Positions 7,418 through 16,401 are shown, numbered from the stretch's first letter. The stretch: 64,000 nt of DNA from DASSFZ01 sp035292585 (GCA_035292585.1 DATDPU010000163.1:1-64000); one strand, 5' to 3'. Notes: generated by a model not told the origin, from the sequence alone. A program made the numbers and translations.

Positions 7418-8704
7418 ATGGAAGCCTTTGTGATCACGCTGCGCGAAGGGATGGAAGCCGCGCTGGTGATTGGCCTGGTGCTGGCTTACCTCAACCGCAC
7501 CGGCCGGGCACTGCTGCGCCGTTGGGTATACACCGGGCTGGGCTTGGCGGCGTTGGCGAGTATCCTGGGCGCGATCGGCTTCAGCTTGATCGGATTCGAC
7601 CCCGAGAACGAAATCCTGGAAGGCACGCTGTTTGCGGTTGCCGCTGTGTTGGTGCTCAGTCTCGTCGTGTGGATGTGGCGCGCCGCACACGGAATCCGGC
7701 AGCACGTCGAGGGCCGGCTGGAGTCGCTCACCGCGCCAGCCGTTCAGACCCGGCGACAGGCCTGGAGCCTGTTGGCGTTTGTCTTCTTCATGATCTTCCG
7801 CGAGGGCGTCGAGATGATCCTGTTCCTGGCGGCGCTCTCGCTGTCAGAGACGCCGGATCTGGCCGGCCTGATCGGTGGGATAGCGGGGCTGGGGCTGGCC
7901 GCGCTGTTCGGCGTCTTGTTCGTGAAGGGTAGTTTGCGGATCAACTTGCGCCGCTTCTTCGCCGTCACCAGCGCGGTGTTGATCATCCTCGTCATACGAC
8001 TGATCGCCGGAAGTCTGCACGAGTTTTTCGAAGTGGGGCTACTGCCGAGCACGCCGGCGCTCCTGGCCGTGGTCGGCTTCATCGTCAAAGACAGCACCTC
8101 GACGATCATTCTCATGGCGCTGATCGCGCTGCCGGCTCTGGCAATGCTGCCCGAGATGCGGCTGCGAGCGGAGGCGCTGGCCGCGCGCCCCGACGAGTCC
8201 AGCGCAGAGCGACGCAAGCGCGTGGCGGCGCTGCTTCGCATACGGCGCTGGCAGACGTCGCTGACGAGCGTGACGCTCGCGACCGTGCTGGTGTTGGGCA
8301 CGATTACCTACGCCACCAGCCAGGGCCAATATCGGCCGGAACCGCAGGCGGTAACCGCGCACGATGGAATGGTGCACATTGCGACAGAAGCGCTCCAGCC
8401 TGGGCAGCTCAATCTATACACCTACGCGGGCGCGGATGCGAATGTGCCCTTTATGGTGATTAAGCGTGACGAGGACGATCTCGCCGTGGCGCTCAACGCC
8501 TGTGGCATCTGCCCGGTGCGGGGTTATCACCAAGAGGGTGACGTGCTGGTGTGCGACAACTGCAATGCCCCGATCAACCTAGACACCGTAGGCATGCCGG
8601 GCGGATGCAACCCGGTTCCGCTGGCGGCTTCGCTCGCAGAGGGCGAGGTGCTGATCGCGGCCAGCGATCTCGACGCGGCGCAAAGCCGCTTCGCTGCCAG
8701 GTAA
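7418..8704 (+). CDS. FTR1-family iron permease with C-terminal DUF2318 domain
   Basis: The 428-residue protein carries both REGxE iron-translocation motifs (REGME at 9-13, REGVE near 128-132) in a seven-helix FTR1 core (1-275). A further membrane segment (about 290-310) and a Cys-rich C-terminal domain follow, with CGIC, CDNC and a final GGC (about 350-425) as in DUF2318 proteins. FTR1 imports iron across the cytoplasmic membrane; DUF2318 proteins are encoded beside it in Campylobacter and related systems, so here the two are fused. Start 7418 has AGGAGA 6 bases upstream. No P19/FetP periplasmic partner gene is adjacent. Confidence 0.88.
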   Translation: MEAFVITLREGMEAALVIGLVLAYLNRTGRALLRRWVYTGLGLAALASILGAIGFSLIGFDPENEILEGTLFAVAAVLVLSLVVWMWRAAHGIRQHVEGRLESLTAPAVQTRRQAWSLLAFVFFMIFREGVEMILFLAALSLSETPDLAGLIGGIAGLGLAALFGVLFVKGSLRINLRRFFAVTSAVLIILVIRLIAGSLHEFFEVGLLPSTPALLAVVGFIVKDSTSTIILMALIALPALAMLPEMRLRAEALAARPDESSAERRKRVAALLRIRRWQTSLTSVTLATVLVLGTITYATSQGQYRPEPQAVTAHDGMVHIATEALQPGQLNLYTYAGADANVPFMVIKRDEDDLAVALNACGICPVRGYHQEGDVLVCDNCNAPINLDTVGMPGGCNPVPLAASLAEGEVLIAASDLDAAQSRFAAR

Positions 8705-8729
8705 ACACAGCGCACCCCGCCGCAACCGA

Positions 8730-8827
8730 GGACACGAATGCGGATCCACGAATCCACACGAATGAACACGAAGAAAAGCATAGCAGTATTCGTGCAGATT
8801 CGTGTTATTCGTGGATCGAAATCTTCG
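8730..8827. repeat. Stuttering palindrome (CACGAAT type)
   Basis: The left arm (8730-8773) repeats CACGAATxx four times; the right arm (8787-8827) repeats the complementary ATTCGTG. It occupies nearly all of the gap between the FTR1 gene and the first permease gene. Confidence 0.65.
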
Positions 8828-8856
8828 CGGTCGTGATGGTTTTCGAGGATAATACG

Positions 8857-10185
8857 ATGCTGCTTCGACTGCTCAAAGATGCTTGGCGCCGCCGGACGCG
8901 CCGCTTGCTGATGACCACGCTGGCGGTGACCACCGGCGCATCGCTGGCGGCGGCGCTGCTCGGCATCTCGCTCGACGTCACCGGGCAGATGGGCCGCGAG
9001 TTGCGCGCGTATGGCGCGAATATCCTGGCCTCGCCCACCGGCGGCGACTTGAGCCTGGAGATTGGCGGTGTGCCCGTCAGCGTCCCGGGCAAGCGCAGCC
9101 TGATCGACGAAAACGATTTGGTCAAACTGAAAACGATCTTCTGGCGACACAACATCGCCGGCTTCGCACCGTATCTGACTGCGCTCGCCGAAGTGGACGG
9201 GCAAACGCTGGCGCTGACCGGGACCTGGTTCGACAATCCGCTCACGCTCCCCAAAGGCGCTGTCGTCCGCACCGGCTTTGCGCAATCCGAAGGCACATCG
9301 ATTGAGAGCACCTTCCGCACCGGCGTCAAAACGATCGCGCCGTGGTGGAAGGTGGATGGCGCGTGGGTGGAAGATGGCGATCTGAACTCGGCGCTGGTCG
9401 GCGCGGGGCTGGCCCGGCGCATGGGCTGGCGCATCGGGGATGAGATCGTCGCACGGGTGGAAGACCGTACAGCCCGATTCCGAATCGCCGGTCTCGTCAA
9501 TAGCGGCGGCTTTGAAGAAGATCAAATCTTCGTCGCGCTCCCGGCGGCGCAGGCGTTGATGGGACTGGCGCGCGGCGCGGATCGCGTGCAAATCAGCGCG
9601 CTGGTCGAGCCGGATGACAAGCTGCGGCCCGACCTGCGCGGCCTCGATCCGAAAGACATGACGCCCGAACAATATGCGACGTGGTATTGCTCGCCGATCA
9701 TGGGCGCCGTGCTCACACAGATCAAAGAGGTGCTGCCCGATGCCGACGTGCGCCCGATCCGGCAAATCAGCCAGGCGGAGGTCGATTTCCTCAGCAAGAT
9801 CGGGTTGCTAATGGGGTTGCTCACGGTAACAGCGCTCGGCGGCTCGGCGCTGGCGGTGATGACGGCGATGACCGCCTCGGTGACGGAACGCCGGGCGGAG
9901 ATTGGGCTGATGAAAGCGCTCGGCGCGGATGGCGGCCAGATCGCGCTCATCTTCCTGAGCGAAGCGACGTTGATCGGACTGGCCGGCGGTGTGGCAGGCT
10001 ATCTGCTCGGCCTGGGATTGGCGCAGGGGCTGGGACGCTGGGTGTTCTCGGCCGGCGGGCAGATGCCAATCATCGTCCTGCCGATCACGTTATTCCTGGC
10101 CTTGGCCGTGGGCTTGTTGGGCAGCGCATTGCCGGTGCGGCGGGCCGTGCGTTTCGATCCGGTGCTGCTGTTGCGAGGGAAGTGA
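8857..10185 (+). CDS. MacB/FtsX-like ABC transporter permease 1
   Basis: The 442-residue protein has the MacB/LolC topology: one N-terminal membrane helix (about 18-40), a large extracytoplasmic domain (45-310), then three C-terminal helices with the FtsX signature ERRAEIGLMKALGADGGQI and a closing LPVRRAVRFDPVLLLRGK. Start 8857 has GAGGAT 7 bases upstream; the longer frame reads through the repeat at 8730-8827. It is paired with the next permease and an ATPase. With FTR1-DUF2318 in front, the set resembles the Campylobacter Cj1658-Cj1663 iron locus, so a role in iron uptake or in powering FTR1 is likely. Confidence 0.85.
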   Translation: MLLRLLKDAWRRRTRRLLMTTLAVTTGASLAAALLGISLDVTGQMGRELRAYGANILASPTGGDLSLEIGGVPVSVPGKRSLIDENDLVKLKTIFWRHNIAGFAPYLTALAEVDGQTLALTGTWFDNPLTLPKGAVVRTGFAQSEGTSIESTFRTGVKTIAPWWKVDGAWVEDGDLNSALVGAGLARRMGWRIGDEIVARVEDRTARFRIAGLVNSGGFEEDQIFVALPAAQALMGLARGADRVQISALVEPDDKLRPDLRGLDPKDMTPEQYATWYCSPIMGAVLTQIKEVLPDADVRPIRQISQAEVDFLSKIGLLMGLLTVTALGGSALAVMTAMTASVTERRAEIGLMKALGADGGQIALIFLSEATLIGLAGGVAGYLLGLGLAQGLGRWVFSAGGQMPIIVLPITLFLALAVGLLGSALPVRRAVRFDPVLLLRGK

Positions 10186-10186
10186 G

Positions 10187-11332
10187 ATGTTCAAACGGAT
10201 CGTGCTGGGTTCACTGCGCCATCAACGTGCGCGCCTGGGCATCGCCGCGCTGGCGATGGCGTTGGGCAGCGCGCTCGTGTCGGGACTGCTGAACTTGTCG
10301 GGCGACATCGGTGGTCAGGTCGGGCGTGAGCTGCGCGCGTACGGCGCGAATCTCATCATTCATCCACGCGAGCAATCGGTGCGTGTCGGCAGCGGCAGCT
10401 TCGAGTTCGGCGCGGTCACGGCCGGACAGACATTGGTCGAGGCCGATCTGGAGCGAGTGAACGAGGTAGCGGGTGTGATCGACTACGTGCCATCGCTGTA
10501 CACCGTCGTGGAGGCCCAGCGGCGCTCCATCGTATTAGCCGGTGTTGGCCTGGAGGCGGCCCGCTCACTCAACACGTGGTGGCAGGTGCAAGGGCGCTGG
10601 CCTGAAGCGGACGATGAAGTGTTGGTTGGCGTGCGCGCGGCCGAGGCATTGGGTCTCGCGCCGGGCGAAGTGGTGAGTGTGAAATACGGCGATGCAACTC
10701 GGGTCTTGCGCGTCGCCGGTGTACTGGAAACCGGCGGGCCGGAAGATGAACAACTCGTCACCGGGCTGCGCGCGGCGCAAACGCTGACCGATCAAGCGGG
10801 ACGGGTCAGGCTGGCAATGGTCAGCGCGCTGGCATCGGAGCGCCCCCTGGAGACAATCGCGAACGAGCTGCAGGCAGCGTTGCCTCAAGCCGAAGTGCGG
10901 ACGCTGGCGCAGTTCGCACAGGCCGAGGCGACCGTGTTGGACAAGGTGCGCCTGCTCATCGGGCTGGTCGCGGCGCTGGTATTGATCGCTGGCGCCCTGA
11001 CCGTCGCCGGGACGCTCAACATCATCGTGATGGAGCGGCGGGCAGAGATCGGGCTGATGAAGGCCTTGGGCGCGGATGACCGGCGTGTGGCCGGGCTGTT
11101 TCTCGTCGAGGCCTTGAATATCGGTGGAGCCGGCGGACTGGTCGGCTACCTGGCTGGACTGGCGCTGGCCATCGCGATCGGGCAGCGCGTGTTTCAGGCG
11201 ACGATCGCGCCGGCGGCGTGGGGGCCGCCGGGTACGCTGCTGGTTGCGCTCGGCGTGGCATTGCTGGCGAGCCTGCTCCCGGTGCGGCGTGCACTGGCGG
11301 TCGATCCGGTGAAAACGTTGCGAGGCGAATGA
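10187..11332 (+). CDS. MacB/FtsX-like ABC transporter permease 2
   Basis: The 381-residue paralogue of the preceding permease has the same layout: N-terminal helix, extracytoplasmic domain with RELRAYGANLIIHP, and three C-terminal helices with ERRAEIGLMKALGADDRRVAGLF. The start at 10187 follows the previous stop by one base. The two permeases probably form a heterodimer. The stop overlaps the ATPase start (ATGA), indicating translational coupling. Confidence 0.87.
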   Translation: MFKRIVLGSLRHQRARLGIAALAMALGSALVSGLLNLSGDIGGQVGRELRAYGANLIIHPREQSVRVGSGSFEFGAVTAGQTLVEADLERVNEVAGVIDYVPSLYTVVEAQRRSIVLAGVGLEAARSLNTWWQVQGRWPEADDEVLVGVRAAEALGLAPGEVVSVKYGDATRVLRVAGVLETGGPEDEQLVTGLRAAQTLTDQAGRVRLAMVSALASERPLETIANELQAALPQAEVRTLAQFAQAEATVLDKVRLLIGLVAALVLIAGALTVAGTLNIIVMERRAEIGLMKALGADDRRVAGLFLVEALNIGGAGGLVGYLAGLALAIAIGQRVFQATIAPAAWGPPGTLLVALGVALLASLLPVRRALAVDPVKTLRGE

Positions 11333-12105
11333 TGAACGATTGGATGGTGAAAACGGTGAACCTGTCGCGCGCCTACGGCGAGGTGCGAGCGCTGGACAGC
11401 GTGAATCTCGAAGTGGCGCGCGGCGAGTGGCTGAGCGTGATGGGGCCATCGGGCTCGGGCAAGACGACACTCTTGAACATCCTCGGCGGCCTCGATCGGT
11501 CGACGGGCGGGCAGTTGTTCATCGATGGAACCGAGATGACGCGCCTCACACCGAAGGAACTTGCACGTTTCCGGCGCGAGACGGTCGGACTGGTATTTCA
11601 GCAGTTCCACCTGGTGCCTTATCTGACGGCGCTGGAGAACGTGATGCTGGCGCAGTATTTCCACAGTATGCCAGACGAAGCCGAGGCGCGCGCTGCGCTG
11701 GAAGCGGTCGGCTTGGGCGAACGAACGCATCATTTGCCCGCGCAACTGTCCGGCGGCGAGCAGCAGCGTGTGTGCATCGCCCGTGCGCTGATCAATCAAC
11801 CCAAAATCATTCTGGCGGACGAGCCGACCGGCAACCTCGACGCGGCTAACGAGGAGATCGTGCTGGACATCTTCCACCGGCTGCACGCGCAGGGGCATAC
11901 GTTGATCGTCGTCACGCACGATGCGCACGTGGGACGCCTGGCCGATCGGTTGATCGCGCTCGAACACGGGCATGTGGTCCGTGCCGAATCGAATGGACAT
12001 GGCCGGCAGCCACGCGTCGAATCCGAGAGAGCATATGTCTATCCACGATCAGTAGATCACGATTTCGTAGTGACGACTTCAGTCGTCGGCTCAAAAAGCG
12101 ACTAA
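11329..12105 (+). CDS. ABC transporter ATPase (MacB/LolD type)
   Basis: The 258-residue ATPase has Walker A GPSGSGKTT (about 42-50), Q-loop FQQFHLVP, signature LSGGEQQR, Walker B ILADEPTGNLD and the switch His in THDAHV. It energises the two permeases. The start overlaps the permease 2 stop. The last roughly 18 residues (DHDFVVTTSVVGSKSD) are encoded by MITE-like element 2, so the native C-terminus was replaced or extended by the insertion. Confidence 0.92.
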   Translation: MMNDWMVKTVNLSRAYGEVRALDSVNLEVARGEWLSVMGPSGSGKTTLLNILGGLDRSTGGQLFIDGTEMTRLTPKELARFRRETVGLVFQQFHLVPYLTALENVMLAQYFHSMPDEAEARAALEAVGLGERTHHLPAQLSGGEQQRVCIARALINQPKIILADEPTGNLDAANEEIVLDIFHRLHAQGHTLIVVTHDAHVGRLADRLIALEHGHVVRAESNGHGRQPRVESERAYVYPRSVDHDFVVTTSVVGSKSD

Positions 12106-12139
12106 AATCGCCACTACAAGTGAGTCTCGTGATCTACTG
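12050..12139. mobile_element. MITE-like element 2 (CAGTAGATC ends)
   Basis: A perfect 13-bp terminal inverted repeat (CAGTAGATCACGA at 12050-12062, its complement at 12127-12139) bounds a 90-bp element. Inside, GTAGTGACGACTTCAGTCGT and GCGACTAAAATCGCCACTAC form a second, imperfect inverted repeat. The nine outer bases equal those of element 1 at 404-530. It supplies the ATPase C-terminus and stop and ends 27 bp before mrp. Confidence 0.7.
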
Positions 12140-12166
12140 ACAATCACTGGTTTCTGGAGGTGAAGT

Positions 12167-13258
12167 ATGGAATCAGCCATGACACCCTCCACCGCCGAGG
12201 ACGTCTTGAACGCTCTTCGTCGCGTGATCGATCCCGAGCTGAGACGCGACCTGGTCTCGCTCGGCATAGTGCGCAATGCCCAGGTCGAAGACGGCGTGGC
12301 CCGATTCGTCCTGCGCCTCACGACGTCCGCCTGCCCGATCCGCGATCACCTGGAACGCATGGCACGCCAGGCCGTCGCCGCGCTACCCGGCATCCGCGAG
12401 GTGCACGTGAAAGTCGAGGCCGAAGTGCCGAGGGGCTTCGGCCTGCCCGGACGACGCGACATCCCCGGTGTCCGCCAGGTCATCGCCGTCGCCTCAGGCA
12501 AAGGCGGCGTCGGCAAGTCGACCGTCGCGGTGCATCTCGCCCTCGCGTTGGCCGAGACCGGCGCGCAAGTCGGCTTGCTCGACGCCGACTTCTACGGGCC
12601 GAACGTGCCGCAGATGCTCGGTAGCGACCCCCGACCCTTCGGGTCGAGGGCAGGTGGTGGGCCGACGCTGCGTAATGATCGACTTGCACCCGTCGAGGCG
12701 CGCGGTCTGCAGGTCATGTCGTTCGCCTACCTGGTCGAACCGGGCAAGCCGGTGATCTGGCGCGGGCCGCTGCTGATGTCGGCCGTGCAGCAAATGCTGT
12801 TCGATGTCGACTGGGCCGACCTCGATTACCTGGTGGTGGACCTGCCGCCGGGCACAGGCGATGTGCCACTATCGCTGGTGCAGCTCATCTCGCTGGCGGG
12901 CGTCGTCGTCGTCACCACGCCGCAGAACGTCGCCGTCGCCGACGTGGTGCGCTGCATCGAGATGTTTCAGGTGACAAACGCGCCGGTCTTGGGCGTGGTC
13001 GAAAACATGAGTTACCTGCAATGCCCCGACTGCGGCCGGCGGTTGGAGGTGTTCGGGCACGGCGGCGGTCAGTGGCTGGCCGAGCAATTCGATATTCCGC
13101 TGCTGGGCCAGATACCACTCGCCCCGGCGATCTGCGCGGGCGGCGATCTTGGCCAACCCATGAGCGGACCGGATTCGCCGGTAGGACACGCCTTCCGCCA
13201 ACTCGCCGGCAAGGTCGCCGCGCAGGTGAGCATTCGCCAGTTCGCCGGGGCAAACTAG
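12167..13258 (+). CDS. mrp: Mrp/ApbC-type P-loop iron-sulfur cluster carrier
   Basis: The 363-residue protein has an N-terminal MIP18/DUF59 domain (about 5-85), the deviant Walker A GKGGVGKST (about 111-119), LDADFYGPNVP, and the CPDC metal/cluster-binding pair near residue 288 (YLQCPDCG). Mrp proteins bind and transfer [4Fe-4S] clusters in the cytoplasm. Start 12167 has GGAGGTG 4 bases upstream. Its position after an iron uptake operon fits an iron-sulfur role. Confidence 0.92.
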   Translation: MESAMTPSTAEDVLNALRRVIDPELRRDLVSLGIVRNAQVEDGVARFVLRLTTSACPIRDHLERMARQAVAALPGIREVHVKVEAEVPRGFGLPGRRDIPGVRQVIAVASGKGGVGKSTVAVHLALALAETGAQVGLLDADFYGPNVPQMLGSDPRPFGSRAGGGPTLRNDRLAPVEARGLQVMSFAYLVEPGKPVIWRGPLLMSAVQQMLFDVDWADLDYLVVDLPPGTGDVPLSLVQLISLAGVVVVTTPQNVAVADVVRCIEMFQVTNAPVLGVVENMSYLQCPDCGRRLEVFGHGGGQWLAEQFDIPLLGQIPLAPAICAGGDLGQPMSGPDSPVGHAFRQLAGKVAAQVSIRQFAGAN

Positions 13259-13268
13259 CGTTTGGCCG

Positions 13269-13520
13269 TTACTCCTCCTTCTCGCCCGTCGTCAACCGAG
13301 GCTGTTGCGCCTTCGGCATCGGATCATGCCGACTATGTTCTGCATGATGGTGTCCCATGTTGCGCATCATCGCGAAGTGCAGCAGCGGGCACAATAGCAG
13401 GATGCCGAAGTAGATCACTGTGTTGGACGGAATGTTGAACACGGTGATGGCCGCCAGCGCCGCCAGTGGGACGAGACAGCAGGCAAGCATAATCAGCATG
13501 TGTTTCTTCGTCATGTTCAT
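13269..13520 (-). CDS. DUF2933 small membrane protein
   Basis: The 83-residue protein has two hydrophobic segments (8-30, 35-52), the DUF2933 motif VIYFGILLLCPLLHFAMM and a HHHAEHSRH stretch. GGAG lies 8 bases before the start. It resembles the protein at 1688-1948 and may likewise be tied to metal handling. It is convergent with mrp, with only 10 bp between them. Confidence 0.72.
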   Translation of the reverse strand: MNMTKKHMLIMLACCLVPLAALAAITVFNIPSNTVIYFGILLLCPLLHFAMMRNMGHHHAEHSRHDPMPKAQQPRLTTGEKEE

Positions 13521-13592
13521 ATAAAGACTCCTTCGCCGTAAGTTTCGAGATTCAAGAGAAGCGCGGAACGGCAGTAGCCCCGGAAATCTTGT

Positions 13593-15041
13593 CTATCGGA
13601 TCTGCCCGGCCATGAAGTCGATCAAGTCGATCTTGGTCAGAATCCCGACCGGCCGCTCCGCGTCGACGATGATCACCACCCGGTCGCGTTCGAAGGCGGC
13701 CAGCACACTGTCCACGTTCGCGGTACAGGCCACGCAGGTGACACTCGGATTGATGATGGACGCGATTGTCTCGGCCGGATCGTGCGCGTGCCCGGCATGC
13801 AGCAAGTGTTCGAGCAAATCCACTTCGGTCACAATGCCGATCAGTCTGCCTTGCGCATCGACCACCGGCACCTGCGAGATGTCGTATTCCTTCATCAGAG
13901 CCACGACCGCCGTCATGCGGTCGTCGGGATGCGCGGCGACCAGGTCGATGCGTTCACGGCTGCCCAGCATGTCGGCGACGGTCTTTTCCGACCAGCCCAT
14001 CTCCAGGAAGCCGTTCTCGCGCATCCAGTTGTCGTCGAACAGCTTGCTCAGATAGCGGTTGCCCGAATCGGGCAGCAGCGCCACGGCGATTTGTCCAGGC
14101 TCCAGCGCGCGCACGATCTGGGATTTGAGCAGGCCGGCTACGGCTGAGCCGGATGAACCACCGCAGAAAATGCCTTCTTCGCGCACCAACCGCCGCGCTA
14201 TCACAAACGATTCGCGGTCGTCCACCTGTACCACCTCGTCCAGGATGCTCAAGTCGAGCGTGCCTGGCACGAAGTCCTCGCCGATGCCTTCGACCTTGTA
14301 GGTCTTGAGGAAAGGTTCGGTGGGCATGTGGCCCAACTTCCACGTGTCATACAGCAGCGAACCGAGGATATCCACGCCGACCAGCTTGAGGTTCGGATTC
14401 TGTTCTTTCAGATAACGGCCCGCGCCGGTGATTGTGCCGCCGGTGCCCATGCCAGCCACCAGGACGTCGATCTGTCCGGCAGTCTGCTCCCACAGTTCCG
14501 GGCCGGTCGTCCGGTAGTGCGCGTCGGGGTTAGCTGGATTATGATATTGGTTGGCCAGGATGCTGTTGGGCGTCTCTGCCACGATACGCTTAGCAACGCT
14601 GTAGTAACTGCGCGGGTCGTCAGGCGTCACGGCAGTCGGCGTGATGATGACGCGCGCGCCGAACGCGCGCAGGAAGCGCACTTTTTCGTCGCTCATCTTG
14701 TCGGGCATCACGAACACGCACTTGTAGCCCTTGATGGCGGCGGCCAATGCCAGCCCGGCCCCGGTATTGCCAGACGTAGCTTCGACAATCGTTCCGCCTG
14801 GCCTGAGCAGACCCTGCCATTCGGCATCCTCGACGATCGCCGGCCCAATGCGGTCTTTGACCGAGCCGGCGGGATTGAAGAATTCGACTTTGGCCAGCAC
14901 CGTACCCTTACAGGCCCCGACGGTGACACGGTTCAGTTTGACCAGCGGGGTCCACCCGACGGTCTGCAGGATGTTCTCGCAGAAGCGCGGTTGGCGCTTC
15001 TGCATGTTGACTGTTGCCGGAAACGGTTGCACGGTGTTCAT
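13593..15041 (-). CDS. cbs: Cystathionine beta-synthase with C-terminal CBS domains
   Basis: The 482-residue PLP enzyme has the Schiff-base lysine in NPAGSVKDR (about 62), the asparagine loop EATSGNTGAG, and the phosphate loop GTGGTITG. A tandem CBS regulatory domain follows (about 355-480; VVALMKEYDISQVPVV, GILTKIDLIDF). It condenses serine or O-acetylserine with homocysteine, or acts as a cysteine synthase; the CBS pair suggests adenine-nucleotide or SAM control. Start 15041 has GAGGGAA upstream. Confidence 0.9.
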   Translation of the reverse strand: MNTVQPFPATVNMQKRQPRFCENILQTVGWTPLVKLNRVTVGACKGTVLAKVEFFNPAGSVKDRIGPAIVEDAEWQGLLRPGGTIVEATSGNTGAGLALAAAIKGYKCVFVMPDKMSDEKVRFLRAFGARVIITPTAVTPDDPRSYYSVAKRIVAETPNSILANQYHNPANPDAHYRTTGPELWEQTAGQIDVLVAGMGTGGTITGAGRYLKEQNPNLKLVGVDILGSLLYDTWKLGHMPTEPFLKTYKVEGIGEDFVPGTLDLSILDEVVQVDDRESFVIARRLVREEGIFCGGSSGSAVAGLLKSQIVRALEPGQIAVALLPDSGNRYLSKLFDDNWMRENGFLEMGWSEKTVADMLGSRERIDLVAAHPDDRMTAVVALMKEYDISQVPVVDAQGRLIGIVTEVDLLEHLLHAGHAHDPAETIASIINPSVTCVACTANVDSVLAAFERDRVVIIVDAERPVGILTKIDLIDFMAGQIR

Positions 15042-15105
15042 GGCTTGTTCCCTCTTGAGTGCTAGAGGCGCAACATCTGCGTCGAAAGCAATTTATTGTG
15101 GAGGC

Positions 15106-15894
15106 TCAAGTCTGGAAGTTCAGGCGTGTCCGCGCCAGCATCCTTGCGATCAAGGGCAACGCGACGGCCAGTGAGATGAGCGCGACGATCTGCGATTGTG
15201 TCAGCCCAAACGCGATGATCTCATACGAACTGGTAAAGGCGAGCAAGAAGCGCTCGACGCTGTACAGGCTGAGATAGACCAGGAACAACAGGCCGTCAGG
15301 CCAGTTGCGCTTGCGTAATTGCCAGAGCAGCGCGAAGATGCCAAGGTTAGCGATCATCTCGAATACCGGCATCGGGGTGTAGTACACGCCCAACTGCGGC
15401 ACCATCGCGCCGGGGTTGGTATAGGCGAAACCGAACGGGCCGGTCGTCGGCTTGCCCATCGCATCGCCGGTGATGACGCACGCCACGCGCCCGAGGGCCT
15501 GGCCCAGGACGACGCCCGGCGCAGCGATGTCCAACAATCGCCCCAGCGGCAGTTTACGCCGCCAGGCGAAGACTGCGACGGCGAGGAAGCCGCCGACGAC
15601 CGCGCCCCAGATCGCCAGGCCGCCTTCCCAGATGTACAACGCCCGAATCGGGTTCGCGGCATACTCGTGCGGCCAGTGGTCGATCACGTGGAATAACCGC
15701 GCCCCGATCAACCCTGCGGCGATTGCCCAGATAAGAATATCGTTAAAGTGTTTCTCGGTCAGCCCTTTGCGTTTGGCTTCGCGCCAGGCGATCCACACGC
15801 CGACGCCGATGGCGAAAGTGACGATAATGCTGTACCAGCGAATCATGATGTGACCGATGCTGAAGATAACGGGATCAATGCTGATCGTGATCAT
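15106..15894 (-). CDS. lgt: Prolipoprotein diacylglyceryl transferase
   Basis: The 262-residue membrane enzyme has about seven helices, the Lgt signature GARLFHVIDHWP near residues 65-76, and the GRVACVITGDAMG segment with the conserved Gly-Arg and Asp near 140. It attaches diacylglycerol from phosphatidylglycerol to lipobox cysteines, which fits the several lipoproteins in this window. Start 15894 is supported by homology at the N-terminus; the Shine-Dalgarno (AAAGG) is weak. Confidence 0.92.
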   Translation of the reverse strand: MITISIDPVIFSIGHIMIRWYSIIVTFAIGVGVWIAWREAKRKGLTEKHFNDILIWAIAAGLIGARLFHVIDHWPHEYAANPIRALYIWEGGLAIWGAVVGGFLAVAVFAWRRKLPLGRLLDIAAPGVVLGQALGRVACVITGDAMGKPTTGPFGFAYTNPGAMVPQLGVYYTPMPVFEMIANLGIFALLWQLRKRNWPDGLLFLVYLSLYSVERFLLAFTSSYEIIAFGLTQSQIVALISLAVALPLIARMLARTRLNFQT

Positions 15895-15924
15895 TCAATC
15901 GAACCTTTCCGAAACATGAGTGGA

Positions 15925-15953
15925 GAGGCGGCCGACTTTAGACCGGCCGCCTC
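15925..15953 (-). terminator. Strong hairpin between the YHS gene and lgt
   Basis: GAGGCGGCCG (15925-15934) and CGGCCGCCTC (15944-15953) form a perfect 10-bp stem. No clear U-run follows on the minus strand, so it may reduce rather than stop transcription into lgt. Confidence 0.45.
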
Positions 15954-15969
15954 CTGGCGGGTAACAGGT

Positions 15970-16140
15970 CTAGTGATGGCTGCTGTGTTCGTGCGCCGCG
16001 CCGACGTACTTGTCCGGATCTTTGTCGAACGCTTTCTTGCAGCCGGGCGAGCAGAAGTAGTAGGTCTGCCCCTTGTACTCCGATTTGCCGGCAGCGGTCT
16101 TGGGATCTATCTCCATACCACAGACGAGATCTTTCACCAT
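15970..16140 (-). CDS. Small YHS-domain metal-binding protein
   Basis: Reading the minus strand from 16140 gives a 56-residue protein starting MVKDLVCGMEIDP and containing YYFCSPGC, that is CGM plus C-x-x-x-C, and ending in HEHSSHH. The first 45 residues closely resemble the YHS domain fused to CopA in this window (MVKDPVCGMEVEP, YFCSDNC). It probably binds copper or another soft metal in the cytoplasm. GGAGGT lies 9 bases before the start. Confidence 0.85.
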   Translation of the reverse strand: MVKDLVCGMEIDPKTAAGKSEYKGQTYYFCSPGCKKAFDKDPDKYVGAAHEHSSHH

Positions 16141-16188
16141 GTAAGCCTCACCTCCTTTCGACGAATGGATTAGTGTATTGACCGATGC

Positions 16189-16389
16189 TCATTTTGCGGC
16201 GCGATCGGTCGCGCGCATGAGCCACATCAGAATAGCGAGAATGACGCCAGCAAAGCCGAAGGGGGCGAGCGCGATCCAGCCCGTTCGCACGATGCTAAAA
16301 ATGACGACCGCCAGAATCACTCCAGCTAACAGCAAGCCGAACCAGACTGGGCTATCTTTCTTGCGACCACTCCCTCCATGCATGTGCAT
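16189..16389 (-). CDS. Small two-helix membrane protein
   Basis: The 66-residue protein begins MHMHGGSGRKK and has two hydrophobic segments (about 14-34 and 38-58). No family recognised. It lies 12 bp after the preceding gene in the same direction, so it is probably cotranscribed. The Shine-Dalgarno is poor; an internal ATG two codons later is an alternative start. Confidence 0.5.
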   Translation of the reverse strand: MHMHGGSGRKKDSPVWFGLLLAGVILAVVIFSIVRTGWIALAPFGFAGVILAILMWLMRATDRAAK

Positions 16390-16401
16390 TCCGCCATCGC
16401 C

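Noticed and set aside
8527..9765. Long minus-strand open frame across the FTR1 end and first permease
   Set aside because: It is antisense to two clearly homologous genes and reads through a repeat; residue composition is that of a shadow frame.
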